Shown here in pieces: positions 23,498 through 34,587 of a DNA stretch of 49,704 bases (position 1 is its first letter; each line of letters begins with the position of its first letter). This DNA comes from an uncultured Bacilli bacterium (GTDB lineage Bacteria; Bacillota_I; Bacilli_A; RF39; UBA660), in the NCBI GenBank assembly GCA_934168245.1, contig CAKPMY010000011.1:1-49704 (forward strand), in the 5' to 3' direction. The notes under the pieces were generated by a model. That model saw only the letters and a list, made by a program, of their open reading frames with translations. It searched no databases and was not told the origin of the DNA. The position numbers and the translations under genes were made by a program.

Positions 23498-25809
23498 TGG
23501 ATTATAGTAAAAGACCAGGAGATAAAATAGAAAAAATAGGGGAATTAGTAAAAACAAGAAAACCAACAATTAGTATTGTAACTCCATTTTATAATGGTGG
23601 AAAAACTTTAATAGAAACAGCCAATGGACTATTTAGCCAAACATATCCTTATTTTGAATGGATAATAGTAGACGATGGTTCAAAAGATAAAGAATCACTA
23701 AAAAAACTAGCTGAATTAGAAAAAATGGATGATAGAATAAGAGTCTTTCATAAGGAAAATGGAGGACCATCTATGGCCAGAGACTTTGGTATTGAAAAAG
23801 CCAGTAAAGATACAAAATATGTTTTTTTCCTAGATTGTGATGATATTCCAGATAAGACCATGGTAGAGTGCCTATATTGGACACTAGAAACACATCCAGA
23901 TGCTTCTTTTGCTTATACAACAATGGTAAACTTTGGCGACAGAGAATTTATATGGGAAAGATACCTAACTGTTGAACAACAGGTAATAGAAAATTTAATT
24001 TGTATTGCTTCTATGGTAAGAAAAGAAGATTTACTAGAAGTAGGTTGCTTCGACATAAAAGAAAAAGCTATGTATGAAGACTGGAATCTTTGGTTAAAAC
24101 TTCTAGCAAAAGGTAAAAAACCAATTAGAGTAGATGCTCCTATATTCTGGTATAGAACAAGTTCAACAGGAGAATTATCAAGAGCTAAAAAGAATAATAC
24201 CAACGCTATGCGCTACGTTAATGAAACAGCAGCAACAATAAAAAAAGATGTTGAAATAATTCAATTTCCACATGAATGTAATAAGTACGCAACCGTTAAA
24301 ACTTATAAAGATATGGTTTTACCAGAATACAAAAAGTCAAAAAAGAAAAAAATCTTATTCCTATTAACTTGGATGGTAGTAGGAGGAGCAGACTTATTTA
24401 ATCTAGAATTAATAAAACGTATAGATAAGGAAAAGTATGAAGCTATAGTTCTAACAACTCTACCAAATGATAATCCATTAAGACAACAATTTGAAGAGGC
24501 TGCAACAGAACTATATGATATGTCAACATTCCTAGAAACAGTTGATTATATTAACTTTACAGATTACATGATTTCTTCCAGAAAAGTAGATGCTGTAGTT
24601 GTAAGTAATACACAATATGGTTATTACATGGTTCCATATTTAAAGGGAAAATATCCACAAATACCATTTATAGATTATATTCACTCAATAGATTTAAAAG
24701 ATCCAAGAGAAGGATTTGCTAGATGTTCAATGGATGTAGATAAGTACCTAACTGGAACATATTGCTGTAATAACTTTACAAAGAGTCAATTAGTAAATAA
24801 TTATAATAAGAAAACTGCTGAAACTTTATATATTGGTACTGATGAAAAAAGATATGATCCTAAAAAGTTTAATAAAAACAACTTAAAAGAAAAATATCAA
24901 TTACCAGTGGATAAAAAAATCATAACTTTTATAGCCAGACTATCAGAAGAAAAACGTCCAGAAATGTTTATAGAAATATGTAAAGAGCTTTTAAAAGTAC
25001 GAAACGATGTCTTCTTTGTTATTGCTGGAGATGGACCATTAATGAATAATGTAGCTTCTGTTGTAGATGAAAAATTCAAACTTCTTGGAATGGTAAAAGA
25101 AACAGAAGAAGTATATGCAATAAGTGATGTAACTGTAAACTGTTCAACATTAGAAGGTCTTGCTTTAACATCATATGAATCTCTTTCAATGGGAGTACCA
25201 GTAGTATCAACTGATGTCGGTGGTCAAACTGAACTAATCAATGATAAAGTAGGTGGTATAGTTCATTGTAATATAGATGCTACTCCTGAAGTACATAATA
25301 AAGAAGTAGAAGAATATGTAAATGAAATAGATAGAGTCTTAAATAATTTAAAAGAAATTAAAAAGAATTGTCGTAAAAGAATAGAAGAAGGCTTTACTCT
25401 AGATATAATGGTTAAAAAATTTGAAAAGATTATTGATGAAGGTATAAAGAAAGAAGAAAATACTAAACCTATAGATAATGGTTATATAGACTATAACTTT
25501 GCAGTAGAAACAATGAATGATGCTTATTATTACTATTGTAAAGCCTATATAGAATCAAAATTTGGTATTAATTATGAAGGTAAAGATAAGGTTAAAAAGA
25601 AAAGTAATTGGTCAGAAAGAAGAATGAAAATAAGTATAATGTTAAATAAATGTTATGCTAAAGAAGATGCTAAAGTTATACTTGATTTTCTAAGAGCTAT
25701 AAAAAGAATGTTTAAAGAACTAATCTGTTCTATAAAAATGTTCTTTAAATCAATACCTGCAGGTCTAAAACTAATCTATAAATTAATAAGAGGAAACCAA
25801 TATAAATAA
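23497..25809 (+). CDS. Two-domain glycosyltransferase, GT2 fused to GT4
   Basis: This 770-residue protein combines two catalytic folds. Residues about 20-260 are GT2: SIVTPFYNGGKTL, IIVDDGSKD, GGPSMARDFG, FLDCDDIPD (DxD), YEDWNLWLKL. Residues about 280-640 are GT4: KILFLLTWMVVGGADLF, FIARLSEEKRPEMF, VIAGDGPL, CSTLEGLALTSYESLSMGVPVV. The C-terminal 130 residues hold a Tyr-rich helical region and a hydrophobic or amphipathic basic tail (RMFKELICSIKMFFKS). Such fusions add two sugars in sequence in capsule and teichoic acid pathways. It is the last gene of the operon and is followed by a strong terminator. Confidence 0.87.
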   Translation: MDYSKRPGDKIEKIGELVKTRKPTISIVTPFYNGGKTLIETANGLFSQTYPYFEWIIVDDGSKDKESLKKLAELEKMDDRIRVFHKENGGPSMARDFGIEKASKDTKYVFFLDCDDIPDKTMVECLYWTLETHPDASFAYTTMVNFGDREFIWERYLTVEQQVIENLICIASMVRKEDLLEVGCFDIKEKAMYEDWNLWLKLLAKGKKPIRVDAPIFWYRTSSTGELSRAKKNNTNAMRYVNETAATIKKDVEIIQFPHECNKYATVKTYKDMVLPEYKKSKKKKILFLLTWMVVGGADLFNLELIKRIDKEKYEAIVLTTLPNDNPLRQQFEEAATELYDMSTFLETVDYINFTDYMISSRKVDAVVVSNTQYGYYMVPYLKGKYPQIPFIDYIHSIDLKDPREGFARCSMDVDKYLTGTYCCNNFTKSQLVNNYNKKTAETLYIGTDEKRYDPKKFNKNNLKEKYQLPVDKKIITFIARLSEEKRPEMFIEICKELLKVRNDVFFVIAGDGPLMNNVASVVDEKFKLLGMVKETEEVYAISDVTVNCSTLEGLALTSYESLSMGVPVVSTDVGGQTELINDKVGGIVHCNIDATPEVHNKEVEEYVNEIDRVLNNLKEIKKNCRKRIEEGFTLDIMVKKFEKIIDEGIKKEENTKPIDNGYIDYNFAVETMNDAYYYYCKAYIESKFGINYEGKDKVKKKSNWSERRMKISIMLNKCYAKEDAKVILDFLRAIKRMFKELICSIKMFFKSIPAGLKLIYKLIRGNQYK

Positions 25810-25839
25810 ATAAAAAGTTGAAGTACTTTAATACAACCA

Positions 25840-25870
25840 AAAAGAATGACAAAAGTCATTCTTTTATTAT
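25840..25870 (+). terminator. Terminator of the polysaccharide locus
   Basis: An 11-base-pair perfect stem (25840-25850 with 25855-25865) closed by AAAA. The stem ends in four T on the plus strand, and the flanking A-rich and T-rich stretches also allow function on the minus strand. Confidence 0.8.
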
Positions 25871-25903
25871 CTTTATCACTAAATTTATATATATAAATTT
25901 ATT

Positions 25904-26701
25904 TTAAAACAACCATTTTCCAATAATTTTTATTTTCTTGATTAAGTAAACAATAACTAAAGATATAACAAATATCAATATAGAAATAATAGGTACAGAT
26001 AAAATTGTATTAAAAGATCTAATTTGAATAAGATTACAATCAAATAATACATATAATACTAACATATGAATCATATAAATACCTAATGTACAATTCGCAA
26101 TATCTGCAATTCTTTTACTAAAAACATTTTCACTATCAAAACTATGATTCTTAAAAAATAAGAATAATCCTATTGTTTCAATAACTGTAAATATAGAAAA
26201 TCCACTCATTAAATCAGAATTGTTATAACCCAAATATCTAGATAATATGTAGCACCCTATAAAACATAGAAAAATACTAATTATAGAAAGAATATAAATA
26301 GTTTTAGTAATTTTTTTTGAAACATCATAATTGTATAAGAAATATCCTAATATAAAATAACTATAATACTTACAAACAATATCTATAGGTAATAACCCTA
26401 AAAATAGTGTAATATATTCATAACAAGGTAAGAATTGTAAAAATGAAATAGTCTTTAATAAAGCAGCACTAATAAAGATAATTAAAAAATACTTAAAAAT
26501 TTTCTCATCACTATTTTTTACAAATCTATATATAAAGGGTGAAATAATATAAATACCTATTATAATAGGTATAAACCATAAATGAAAATGTCCTGCTATA
26601 ATGGAACCTAAAAAGTTATTACTATCAATTCTTTTAGTAAAAACACAAAATGTAGCATATATAAAAGACCAAATAACCAATACTTTCTTCAAAAAACTCA
26701 A
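25904..26701 (-). pseudogene. N-terminally truncated acyltransferase-3 remnant
   Basis: The 265-residue frame is hydrophobic throughout and matches the middle and C-terminal part of acyltransferase-3 proteins: HFHLWFIPIIIGIYIISP, the FLGLLPIDIVCKYYSYFILGYFLYN segment, and NCTLGIYMIHMLVLYVL. Full members have 330-380 residues and begin with a catalytic RxxxxxxxH helix, which is missing here together with about 80 residues. The best start is a TTG at 26701 with no clear ribosome site. In frame upstream there are only about nine codons before a stop, and the promoter of the divergent lipid kinase gene lies there. It is probably inactive. A short functional relative cannot be excluded. Confidence 0.65.
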
Positions 26702-26735
26702 CTTTCTTCTACTACTAGTAAATTTTTAAATAAAT

Positions 26736-26743
26736 GGTATAAT
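26736..26743 (+). promoter_or_regulatory. Extended -10 promoter of the lipid kinase gene
   Basis: TATAAT at 26738-26743 preceded by TGG. The AGGGAG ribosome site follows 10 bases later. Confidence 0.5.
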
Positions 26744-26772
26744 ATATCTAACGAAGGGAGATGAACCTATTC

Positions 26773-27699
26773 ATGAAAAAGTGTGCTATTATTATGAATC
26801 CTGAATCAGGAAAAATAAAAAGCATTGGTAGTAAAAAGAACTTTTATGATATTTTACGAAAATATGGTTATGATGCCGAAATAAAATACACAAAACAACC
26901 TAAAGATGCTACAGAAATAGTAAAGAATCTTCCCAATGACATAGACCTTGTAATAAGTGCTGGTGGAGATGGTACTTTAAATGAAGTTGTTACTGGAAAT
27001 ATGGCCAGAACTAAAAAACTAACCTTAGCCAATCTTCCTATGGGAACAACAAATGATGTAGGTCATATGTATGGACTAAATAGTGATTATATAAAAAACT
27101 TAGAACTAATTTTATCAGGAACTATAAAAACAGTTGATGTCTGCTACATGAATGATGAACCATTTATTTATGTTTGTTGTCTAGGAGACTATATTGATAT
27201 GTCGTATAACACTCCTCGAGAATTAAAAAAGAAGTATGGAAAAATAGCCTATATTCTCTATGGCCTAAAACAACTTAGAAATAGTATTCATACCTATGAC
27301 ATTAAATACCGAATAGACGGCAAAGAATATACTGGAAATTATGCTTACTTTTTTATCACCAATTCCTCACGTGTTGCTGGTATGAATGACATTTACTGTG
27401 AAGATATAAAACTAAATGACGGTATGTTTGAAGTAGCCTTGGTTCCTTTAAAAAATAAAAAAGATATGCTAAAAGCCTTCTTTGAATTAAGCCGTTATGG
27501 CCTAAAAAATATTTCTAATGTTACATACTATCAAACGGATCATTTTGAATTAGAATTTATTGATCCACCTAAAGCCTCATGGTGTATTGATGGCGAAGAG
27601 TATAAAACCACAAATCTTGTTTTAAACTTTGATGTAACTGGAAAAATGAAAATGTTATTACCCAAAGAAAATATAAATAGATTATTTAAGGAAGAGTAG
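26773..27699 (+). CDS. Diacylglycerol/lipid kinase (DagK/YegS family)
   Basis: A 308-residue soluble lipid kinase. The N-terminal Rossmann-like half has IIMNPESGK and the phosphate-binding SAGGDGTLNEVVTG at about residues 60-75, followed by LPMGTTNDVGHM. The C-terminal beta domain carries ITNSSRVAGM, the LNDGMFEVALV strand and a CIDGEEY motif before the end. DagK recycles diacylglycerol from lipoteichoic acid synthesis by phosphorylating it. The ATG at 26773 is preferred, because the one at 26761 directly abuts the AGGGAG ribosome site. It begins a plus-strand run of membrane-related genes. Confidence 0.9.
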   Translation: MKKCAIIMNPESGKIKSIGSKKNFYDILRKYGYDAEIKYTKQPKDATEIVKNLPNDIDLVISAGGDGTLNEVVTGNMARTKKLTLANLPMGTTNDVGHMYGLNSDYIKNLELILSGTIKTVDVCYMNDEPFIYVCCLGDYIDMSYNTPRELKKKYGKIAYILYGLKQLRNSIHTYDIKYRIDGKEYTGNYAYFFITNSSRVAGMNDIYCEDIKLNDGMFEVALVPLKNKKDMLKAFFELSRYGLKNISNVTYYQTDHFELEFIDPPKASWCIDGEEYKTTNLVLNFDVTGKMKMLLPKENINRLFKEE

Positions 27700-27708
27700 G
27701 ATAGTAAT

Positions 27709-28512
27709 ATGAAGTTAAAGAAATTAAAAAAGAAAATCAATAAGCCAAAGCAAACTATTATAACGTATCTTTTACTAAGATTTTTAGTCATCGTTTGTAT
27801 GGTTGCTCAAGGTATGAAAGGTAACTGGGAAAATGTTTTACTATGTGTTCTAACCCTAGTATTATTTACACTTCCTGGTCTAATATCTGAAAAATTCAAT
27901 ATCGAGTTGCCCTCAACTTTAGAAATAATAGTCTACATGTTTATATTTGCTTCTGAAATATTAGGTGAAATCTCTAATTTTTATGGTCTTATTAAACAAT
28001 GGGATAGTATGCTTCATACTATAAATGGCTTTATCTGTGCCGCCATAGGCTTTTCTCTAATTGATATTTTAAACAGCAATAAGTACGTTCACATGGACAT
28101 GTCAGCCTCATTTGTTGCCTTAGTATCAATTTGTTTTTCTATGACAATTGGTATACTTTGGGAGTTTGCTGAATTTTCAATCGATAGAGTTCTAAACAAA
28201 GATATGCAAAAAGATCGCATCGTAGAAACAGTCTCATCTGTTACCTTGAACCCATCTGGTGCTAATATTCCAATCGTTGTCGACAATATAAACAAAACAA
28301 TTATCTATAGTGATAATAATACTAGGGAAACAGTAATCGAAAATGGCTATTTAGATATTGGTCTAATAGATACAATGAAAGATTTATTTGTAAATTTTGT
28401 AGGAGCCGTAGTGTTTTCTATAATTGGTTATCTCTATATCAAAAATAGAGACCAGTACAAACTAGCCGAACAGTTTATTCTAAGTCCTAAAAAACGTGAG
28501 CTAAAGAGTTAG
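27709..28512 (+). CDS. Conserved integral membrane protein (YjdF/DUF2238-like)
   Basis: A 267-residue protein with a basic N-terminus (MKLKKLKKKINKPK) and about five to six hydrophobic segments. Motifs resembling the DUF2238/YjdF group are visible. FYGLIKQWDSMLHTINGF has the W-D-x-x-L-H core, and ILWEFAEFSID carries the W-E pair in a later helix. A hydrophilic loop of about 60 residues precedes the last membrane helix. No enzymatic function is established for the family. It lies nine bases after the lipid kinase gene and is probably cotranscribed with it. Confidence 0.7.
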   Translation: MKLKKLKKKINKPKQTIITYLLLRFLVIVCMVAQGMKGNWENVLLCVLTLVLFTLPGLISEKFNIELPSTLEIIVYMFIFASEILGEISNFYGLIKQWDSMLHTINGFICAAIGFSLIDILNSNKYVHMDMSASFVALVSICFSMTIGILWEFAEFSIDRVLNKDMQKDRIVETVSSVTLNPSGANIPIVVDNINKTIIYSDNNTRETVIENGYLDIGLIDTMKDLFVNFVGAVVFSIIGYLYIKNRDQYKLAEQFILSPKKRELKS

Positions 28513-28533
28513 TACATATCGAGGTGTAATTAA

Positions 28534-29229
28534 ATGAGTAAAAAAAAGAATACGAAGAAAAGAAAAGAAAAACGAATCTTCATAAAACTATTTTTATGTT
28601 TAGTCTATCTAATGACTATGACAGTCTTATCAGTTTGTGCCTATAAAATATTCCAGGAAAAAGAAGAAATAAAGCCATGGGAAAAGATAAGTAGTGCCGA
28701 TGAATATGCCTACATCGAAGTCTCAAGAATGTCTGAAAAGTTCGCTTATTACTCAACCAGTAAAAAGTCAATTCACTTTGTAATTGAAAAAGAAGATACA
28801 GGTGCTTGGCATACCTATTTAATATCTATAAATGATAGTGACTATTCCAAATTCAAAGACATAATTGACTATACCTATGAAAGAACAACTAAAGAACCAG
28901 AACCAATAAAAGTATATGGTTATCCAGTCGTTATAAATTCTGAATTAAAGTCTCTAGCAATTAAAAACCTTCCTAATTTTATGCCGGCTGAAAATGAAAT
29001 AGTTATAACAGAAGAAAACTTTGACATGTACTTAACCAATAGTTACTTAGATACAACAATTTCTAGGACTGATAACTTTTCTGTCCCTTTATTTATAATT
29101 CTACTAATGATTTTTGTCCTACTAGGTCTACTTATCTTTACTATTTTTGACAAAGATAAAATCGTAGATGATGTTGACGATATAATTGACGATGTTATAA
29201 AAAAATATACTAAACAAAAAACCGAATAA
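28534..29229 (+). CDS. Bitopic membrane protein of unknown function
   Basis: I do not recognise this 231-residue protein. It has a highly basic N-terminus and a membrane segment at about residues 18-38. An extracytoplasmic region of about 140 residues follows, rich in Ser, Tyr and Glu and without Cys. The second membrane segment is at about 188-208 (SVPLFIILLMIFVLLGLLIF), and the acidic tail repeats DDVDDIIDDVI. The region EYAYIEVSRMSEKFAYY is the start of a predicted mixed alpha/beta domain. It follows the YjdF-like gene by 21 bases with its own GAGGTG site, suggesting the same transcript. Confidence 0.7.
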   Translation: MSKKKNTKKRKEKRIFIKLFLCLVYLMTMTVLSVCAYKIFQEKEEIKPWEKISSADEYAYIEVSRMSEKFAYYSTSKKSIHFVIEKEDTGAWHTYLISINDSDYSKFKDIIDYTYERTTKEPEPIKVYGYPVVINSELKSLAIKNLPNFMPAENEIVITEENFDMYLTNSYLDTTISRTDNFSVPLFIILLMIFVLLGLLIFTIFDKDKIVDDVDDIIDDVIKKYTKQKTE

Positions 29230-29241
29230 AAGAATAAATAA

Positions 29242-29282
29242 AATAGTTAATTCACGTGCTAACTTCACATACATTAACTATT
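29242..29282 (+). other. Inverted repeat in the leader of the TSCPD gene
   Basis: Ten bases at 29242-29251 are perfectly complementary to 29273-29282, with a 21-base loop and no following T-run. The structure lies just upstream of the AGGAG site at 29286-29290. It may affect mRNA stability or translation, or bind a regulator. Confidence 0.4.
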
Positions 29283-29299
29283 ATGCGAGGAGTGTTAAT

Positions 29300-29554
29300 A
29301 TGAAATATAGTTATAAAACCAAAGGTACTTGTTCTACTAATATAGATTTTGATATTGAAAATGATCGTATCTATAATGTAACTTTTACTGGTGGCTGCAA
29401 CGGTAACTTAAAAGCCGTTAGTAAACTAGTAGAAGGAGAGAAAGTAGAGGATGTCATAAAAAAACTATCTGGAATAAAATGTGGTTTTAGAAATACATCA
29501 TGTGCTGATCAATTCTCTAAAGCCCTAGAAAGTGTTAAGACTAAAAGTGAATAA
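29300..29554 (+). CDS. TSCPD domain protein (TIGR03905 type)
   Basis: An 84-residue protein with YKTKGTCSTNIDFDIENDRI, then VTFTGGCNGNLKAVSKLV and GIKCGFRNTSCADQFSKAL. This is the Cys-containing TSCPD fold otherwise found at the C-terminus of vitamin B12-dependent ribonucleotide reductases. The name motif appears here as NTSCADQ. Free-standing copies of this length are common in anaerobic Bacillota and have no proven function; the four Cys could bind metal. The downstream membrane-protein frame starts within its last codons. Confidence 0.85.
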   Translation: MKYSYKTKGTCSTNIDFDIENDRIYNVTFTGGCNGNLKAVSKLVEGEKVEDVIKKLSGIKCGFRNTSCADQFSKALESVKTKSE

Positions 29555-32042
29555 AAGAAAACATAAAGTCTTTGATTATAACTATCTTATAATCACCATT
29601 CTCTCCATACTTTTAATTCTCCTAGTAATACCAGATAACTCTATCTTTGGAAGTAGTATTGACTGGTCAACTCAACATATAATATTTCCTGACTACTTTA
29701 GAAAACTATTTTATAAAACTCTAAACTTATTTCCAAGTTTTGCTCTTTCTATCGGAGCAGGTCAAAATATTTATAACTTTTCTTATTATGGCCTTTTAAA
29801 CCCATTACTTGTCATATCATATTTATTACCATTTATCAGTATGAAGGATTATATCATTACCTTAAATGGTATTATCTTTATAAGTACTGGTCTAATATCA
29901 TACTATTTCTTCAAAACTAAAACTACCAAAAAAGTAGCCTTTCTAACAACCATGTTTATTATCTTTTCTGCTCCAATACTATTTCACTTACATAAACATT
30001 TCATGTTTGTAAACTATCTACCATTCTTATTCCTAGCCCTAATTGGAGTAGATAAATATTTAGAAAAAGGAAAGATGTCTCTTGTTACTTTTTCTATTTT
30101 TATGATAATTATGATTAGTTATTATTACTCAATACCAAGTATTTTAGTAATCTGTATCTATGCTGTTTATCGTTACTTAGAATTAAATCCTAATTTTAAT
30201 CTAAAAGACTTCTTAAAGAAAGGTTCGCTATTTTTACTTCCAATCATAATCGCCATCATATCCGCAGCCGTTCTACTTTTACCAACTTTATATACTATAA
30301 AAACTGGTCGTACTACTAAACTTCCAACGACTACTAATATTTATCTTTTATCAAGATTAATTCCTAAATTTAACATTGACGCTTACTTATACAGTAATTA
30401 TACAATGGGTCTAACTATTATAAGTGTCATTTCTGTTATATTAGGACTCTTATCTAAAAAGAAACAAAATCTCTTTCTAAGTATTACCTTAATAGTATTA
30501 TTGAATATTCCTATAATTGTCTATCTTTTAAATGGCAATTTATATTTTAGAAACAAAGTATTTATTCCTTTTATCCCTATAGTCTGTCTTTTACTATATC
30601 AATTTATTGAAGCCTTACTATCTAAAGAAATACCACCAAAGAACATTCTAGTAATATCCCTAATACTAGCCATACTATCTCTTATTACAGGCTATGATAA
30701 TCCTGGAATTTACTTAGACTTACTTTTATTAAACATCATAATCTATTTATACAATTCCTCAAAAATAAAAGAAAAACTTTATGTATTCTTACTAATATTA
30801 GTACCAATTATTACCTTTAATGTTTCAAACTACAACGATACATACGTACCAGTTCAAAATCAAAATACTGAACTAACAACTAATATAAAAAAGATATTAT
30901 CTCAAGAAAAAGACATCGTTCGTTTTAATAATTTAAACAACACCCTTCAAAATATCAATGAAATATATGAAATAGGTTATAATCAAAACTCAGTTTACTC
31001 CTCAGTTTCAAATCCTCTTTATACAGAGTTTTATAAAAATACTTTTAAAAATGCCTTATCTTATAGAAATAACTTAATGCTTGCTCAAAATAATGATATT
31101 TTATTTCAAATATTTATGGGTATCAAATATATCTATTCTGAAGATAATGTTCCAGTAGGTTATGAAAAAATTGCCAAAAACTTCTATAAGAATGATACTG
31201 TCTTACCTTTATTTTATGGTACTAATAAAATAACCAATGAAGAAGAGTTTGATAAATTATCGTATCCAGAAAATATCGAAAAACTCTTATCTGGAGTAGT
31301 AACCAATGATAAAACTAACTATACTAAATCTAAAATAACTAAAAAAATAAACTTGGAAGCAACAATCTCTAAACAAGAAAATCTAACTATAAAACAAAAG
31401 AAAGATTATCTTCTAATCAAGAGTAAGGACAATGGTAAATTAATCCTAGATTTATCTTCTCCTCTAAAAGATGACATCTTACTTTTAAATATTGAACTCT
31501 TAAATGAACAAAGTTGTAAAGAAGGAGATCTTCGTATAACTATCAATAATATTAGTAATGTAAGGACTTGCAAAACTTGGACCTATAAAAACAACAACAA
31601 TATCTTTCATTATGTAATATCAAGTAATAATGACTTAAACAGTCTAGTCTTAAAATTCAATAAAGGTACTTATAAAATAGGAAACATCGAAACCTATAAA
31701 TTAAACTATAAAGACATTTCTAAGGTAATAGACAAACAAAGTACTTTTATAGCCAACAAGGAAAAAAGTCTAGGTGATACCCTAGTCGGAACCATAGACA
31801 TGAAAGAATCCGGTTACTTTGTAACAAGTATTCCCTACGATGAAGGTTTCAAAGTATATGTTGATAACAAAGTAGTAGAAAAACAAATAGTAAATAAATC
31901 TTTCCTAGGTTTCAAACTATTCAAAGGTAATCACAATATAAAAATAGTTTATAAGTCCCCTTTACAAAAAGAAGGACTAATTCTAAGTTGTCTAGGCCTA
32001 CTTAGTTTTATATCTTTATTAATCATTGAAAGGAGAAAATAA
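29532..32042 (+). CDS. YfhO-family membrane protein
   Basis: An 836-residue polytopic protein with about 12 hydrophobic segments in the first 480 residues, starting with LIITILSILLILLVIP. It continues with SIDWSTQHIIFPDYFR, the SYYGLLNPLLVISYLLPF motif and a HKHFMFVNYLPFLFLAL segment, all characteristic of YfhO. A large extracytoplasmic beta-rich region follows, ending in ESGYFVTSIPYDEGFKVYVD, and one last membrane helix ends the protein. YfhO proteins are GT-C-like and in Bacillus/Listeria glycosylate lipoteichoic acid. The start is uncertain: GTG at 29532 or GTG at 29547, both overlapping the TSCPD gene and neither with a strong ribosome site. Confidence 0.87.
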   Translation: MLRLKVNKRKHKVFDYNYLIITILSILLILLVIPDNSIFGSSIDWSTQHIIFPDYFRKLFYKTLNLFPSFALSIGAGQNIYNFSYYGLLNPLLVISYLLPFISMKDYIITLNGIIFISTGLISYYFFKTKTTKKVAFLTTMFIIFSAPILFHLHKHFMFVNYLPFLFLALIGVDKYLEKGKMSLVTFSIFMIIMISYYYSIPSILVICIYAVYRYLELNPNFNLKDFLKKGSLFLLPIIIAIISAAVLLLPTLYTIKTGRTTKLPTTTNIYLLSRLIPKFNIDAYLYSNYTMGLTIISVISVILGLLSKKKQNLFLSITLIVLLNIPIIVYLLNGNLYFRNKVFIPFIPIVCLLLYQFIEALLSKEIPPKNILVISLILAILSLITGYDNPGIYLDLLLLNIIIYLYNSSKIKEKLYVFLLILVPIITFNVSNYNDTYVPVQNQNTELTTNIKKILSQEKDIVRFNNLNNTLQNINEIYEIGYNQNSVYSSVSNPLYTEFYKNTFKNALSYRNNLMLAQNNDILFQIFMGIKYIYSEDNVPVGYEKIAKNFYKNDTVLPLFYGTNKITNEEEFDKLSYPENIEKLLSGVVTNDKTNYTKSKITKKINLEATISKQENLTIKQKKDYLLIKSKDNGKLILDLSSPLKDDILLLNIELLNEQSCKEGDLRITINNISNVRTCKTWTYKNNNNIFHYVISSNNDLNSLVLKFNKGTYKIGNIETYKLNYKDISKVIDKQSTFIANKEKSLGDTLVGTIDMKESGYFVTSIPYDEGFKVYVDNKVVEKQIVNKSFLGFKLFKGNHNIKIVYKSPLQKEGLILSCLGLLSFISLLIIERRK

Positions 32043-32043
32043 T

Positions 32044-32637
32044 ATGTCAAATATTCTATTAATTATAAGTATTGCCCTAACAGTCCTATGTTATATCTTA
32101 ACACTTATCTCATCTCTAACTAGTAAAAAGGGTAGTGAAACAGCCGCCGAAGCCGTAATAAGATTAACTAAAAATGATAATGGTCTTCGTCTTGTAGAAA
32201 GTAAAGATAATATTTTTAATAAGTATCAAATAAAGCGCAAAATAATAAAACTAAAAGAAAAGACTTATTCTTCTAAATCGTATTTTTCTTTAAGTATTGC
32301 TTATTTATTATCTGGCTACTCAAAACTAAAAGATGACACTCTTGAATATCTAGGTAAAGTAATTCCATATTTTTACTACCTAAGTTTTACTCCTATACTT
32401 TCACTTGTCATAGGTCTAGTAATAAAAACAAGTATGGATGCTAAAATTGGTATTGTTTTATTTGTCTTAATTCTAGTATATCAAAATATAATCTCCAATC
32501 TAAATGCTAAGGCAATCAATCTAGTAAAAGATGATAACAGTGATGTAACTAGGTACTTAACTAATATAATTTTTGCTTCTAAAATCTTTATCTTATCAAC
32601 TATGATTCAACTAATTAGAATGATAACTCTACTTTAA
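32044..32637 (+). CDS. YugP-like membrane protein lacking the zinc protease motif
   Basis: A 197-residue protein that follows the layout of YugP-type neutral zinc metallopeptidases. It has an N-terminal membrane helix, then ETAAEAVIRLTKNDNGLRLV, the KYQIKRKIIKLKEKTYSSKS segment and C-terminal hydrophobic helices. In YugP the next motif is an AAHEVGHAIQ-type zinc site. Here the corresponding stretch reads AYLLSGYSKL, with no HExxH, so peptidase activity is unlikely. The assignment rests on remembered family spacing. The ATG at 32044 follows AAAGGAG, while the upstream in-frame TTG overlaps that site. Its 3' end is duplicated at 34427-34597. Confidence 0.6.
   Translation: MSNILLIISIALTVLCYILTLISSLTSKKGSETAAEAVIRLTKNDNGLRLVESKDNIFNKYQIKRKIIKLKEKTYSSKSYFSLSIAYLLSGYSKLKDDTLEYLGKVIPYFYYLSFTPILSLVIGLVIKTSMDAKIGIVLFVLILVYQNIISNLNAKAINLVKDDNSDVTRYLTNIIFASKIFILSTMIQLIRMITLL
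32467..32627 (+). repeat. Direct repeat, copy A (3' end of the YugP-like gene)
   Basis: About 160 bases that recur at 34427-34587, exactly 1960 bases downstream. The first 60 bases differ at many positions, while the last 100 are almost identical. Confidence 0.9.
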
Positions 32638-32661
32638 TACTCACACCCCCAATAAAAAATA

Positions 32662-32690
32662 TTGAAGAAACTAGCCAAAGTTAGTATAAT
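32662..32690 (+). promoter_or_regulatory. Promoter of the phase-variable LPxTG gene
   Basis: TTGAAG (32662-32667) and TATAAT (32685-32690) with a 17-base spacer. A GGTGA ribosome site and the ATG at 32725 follow. Confidence 0.7.
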
Positions 32691-32724
32691 TAATATAGAA
32701 AAAAATAATAAAGTTGGTGATAAG

Positions 32725-34426
<1,702 letters not shown>

Positions 34427-34430
<4 letters not shown>

Positions 34431-34587
34431 TTCTAGTATACCAAAAAGTACTTTCTAATCTAGATGCGAAGGCAATCAATCTAGTAAATGATGATAATAG
34501 TGATGTAACTAGGTACTTAACTAATATAATTTTTGCTTCTAAAATCTTTATCTTATCAACTATGATTCAACTAATTAGAATGATAAC
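34427..34587 (+). repeat. Direct repeat, copy B
   Basis: Second copy of 32467-32627. Together the two copies bracket the LPxTG gene with its promoter. Confidence 0.9.
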
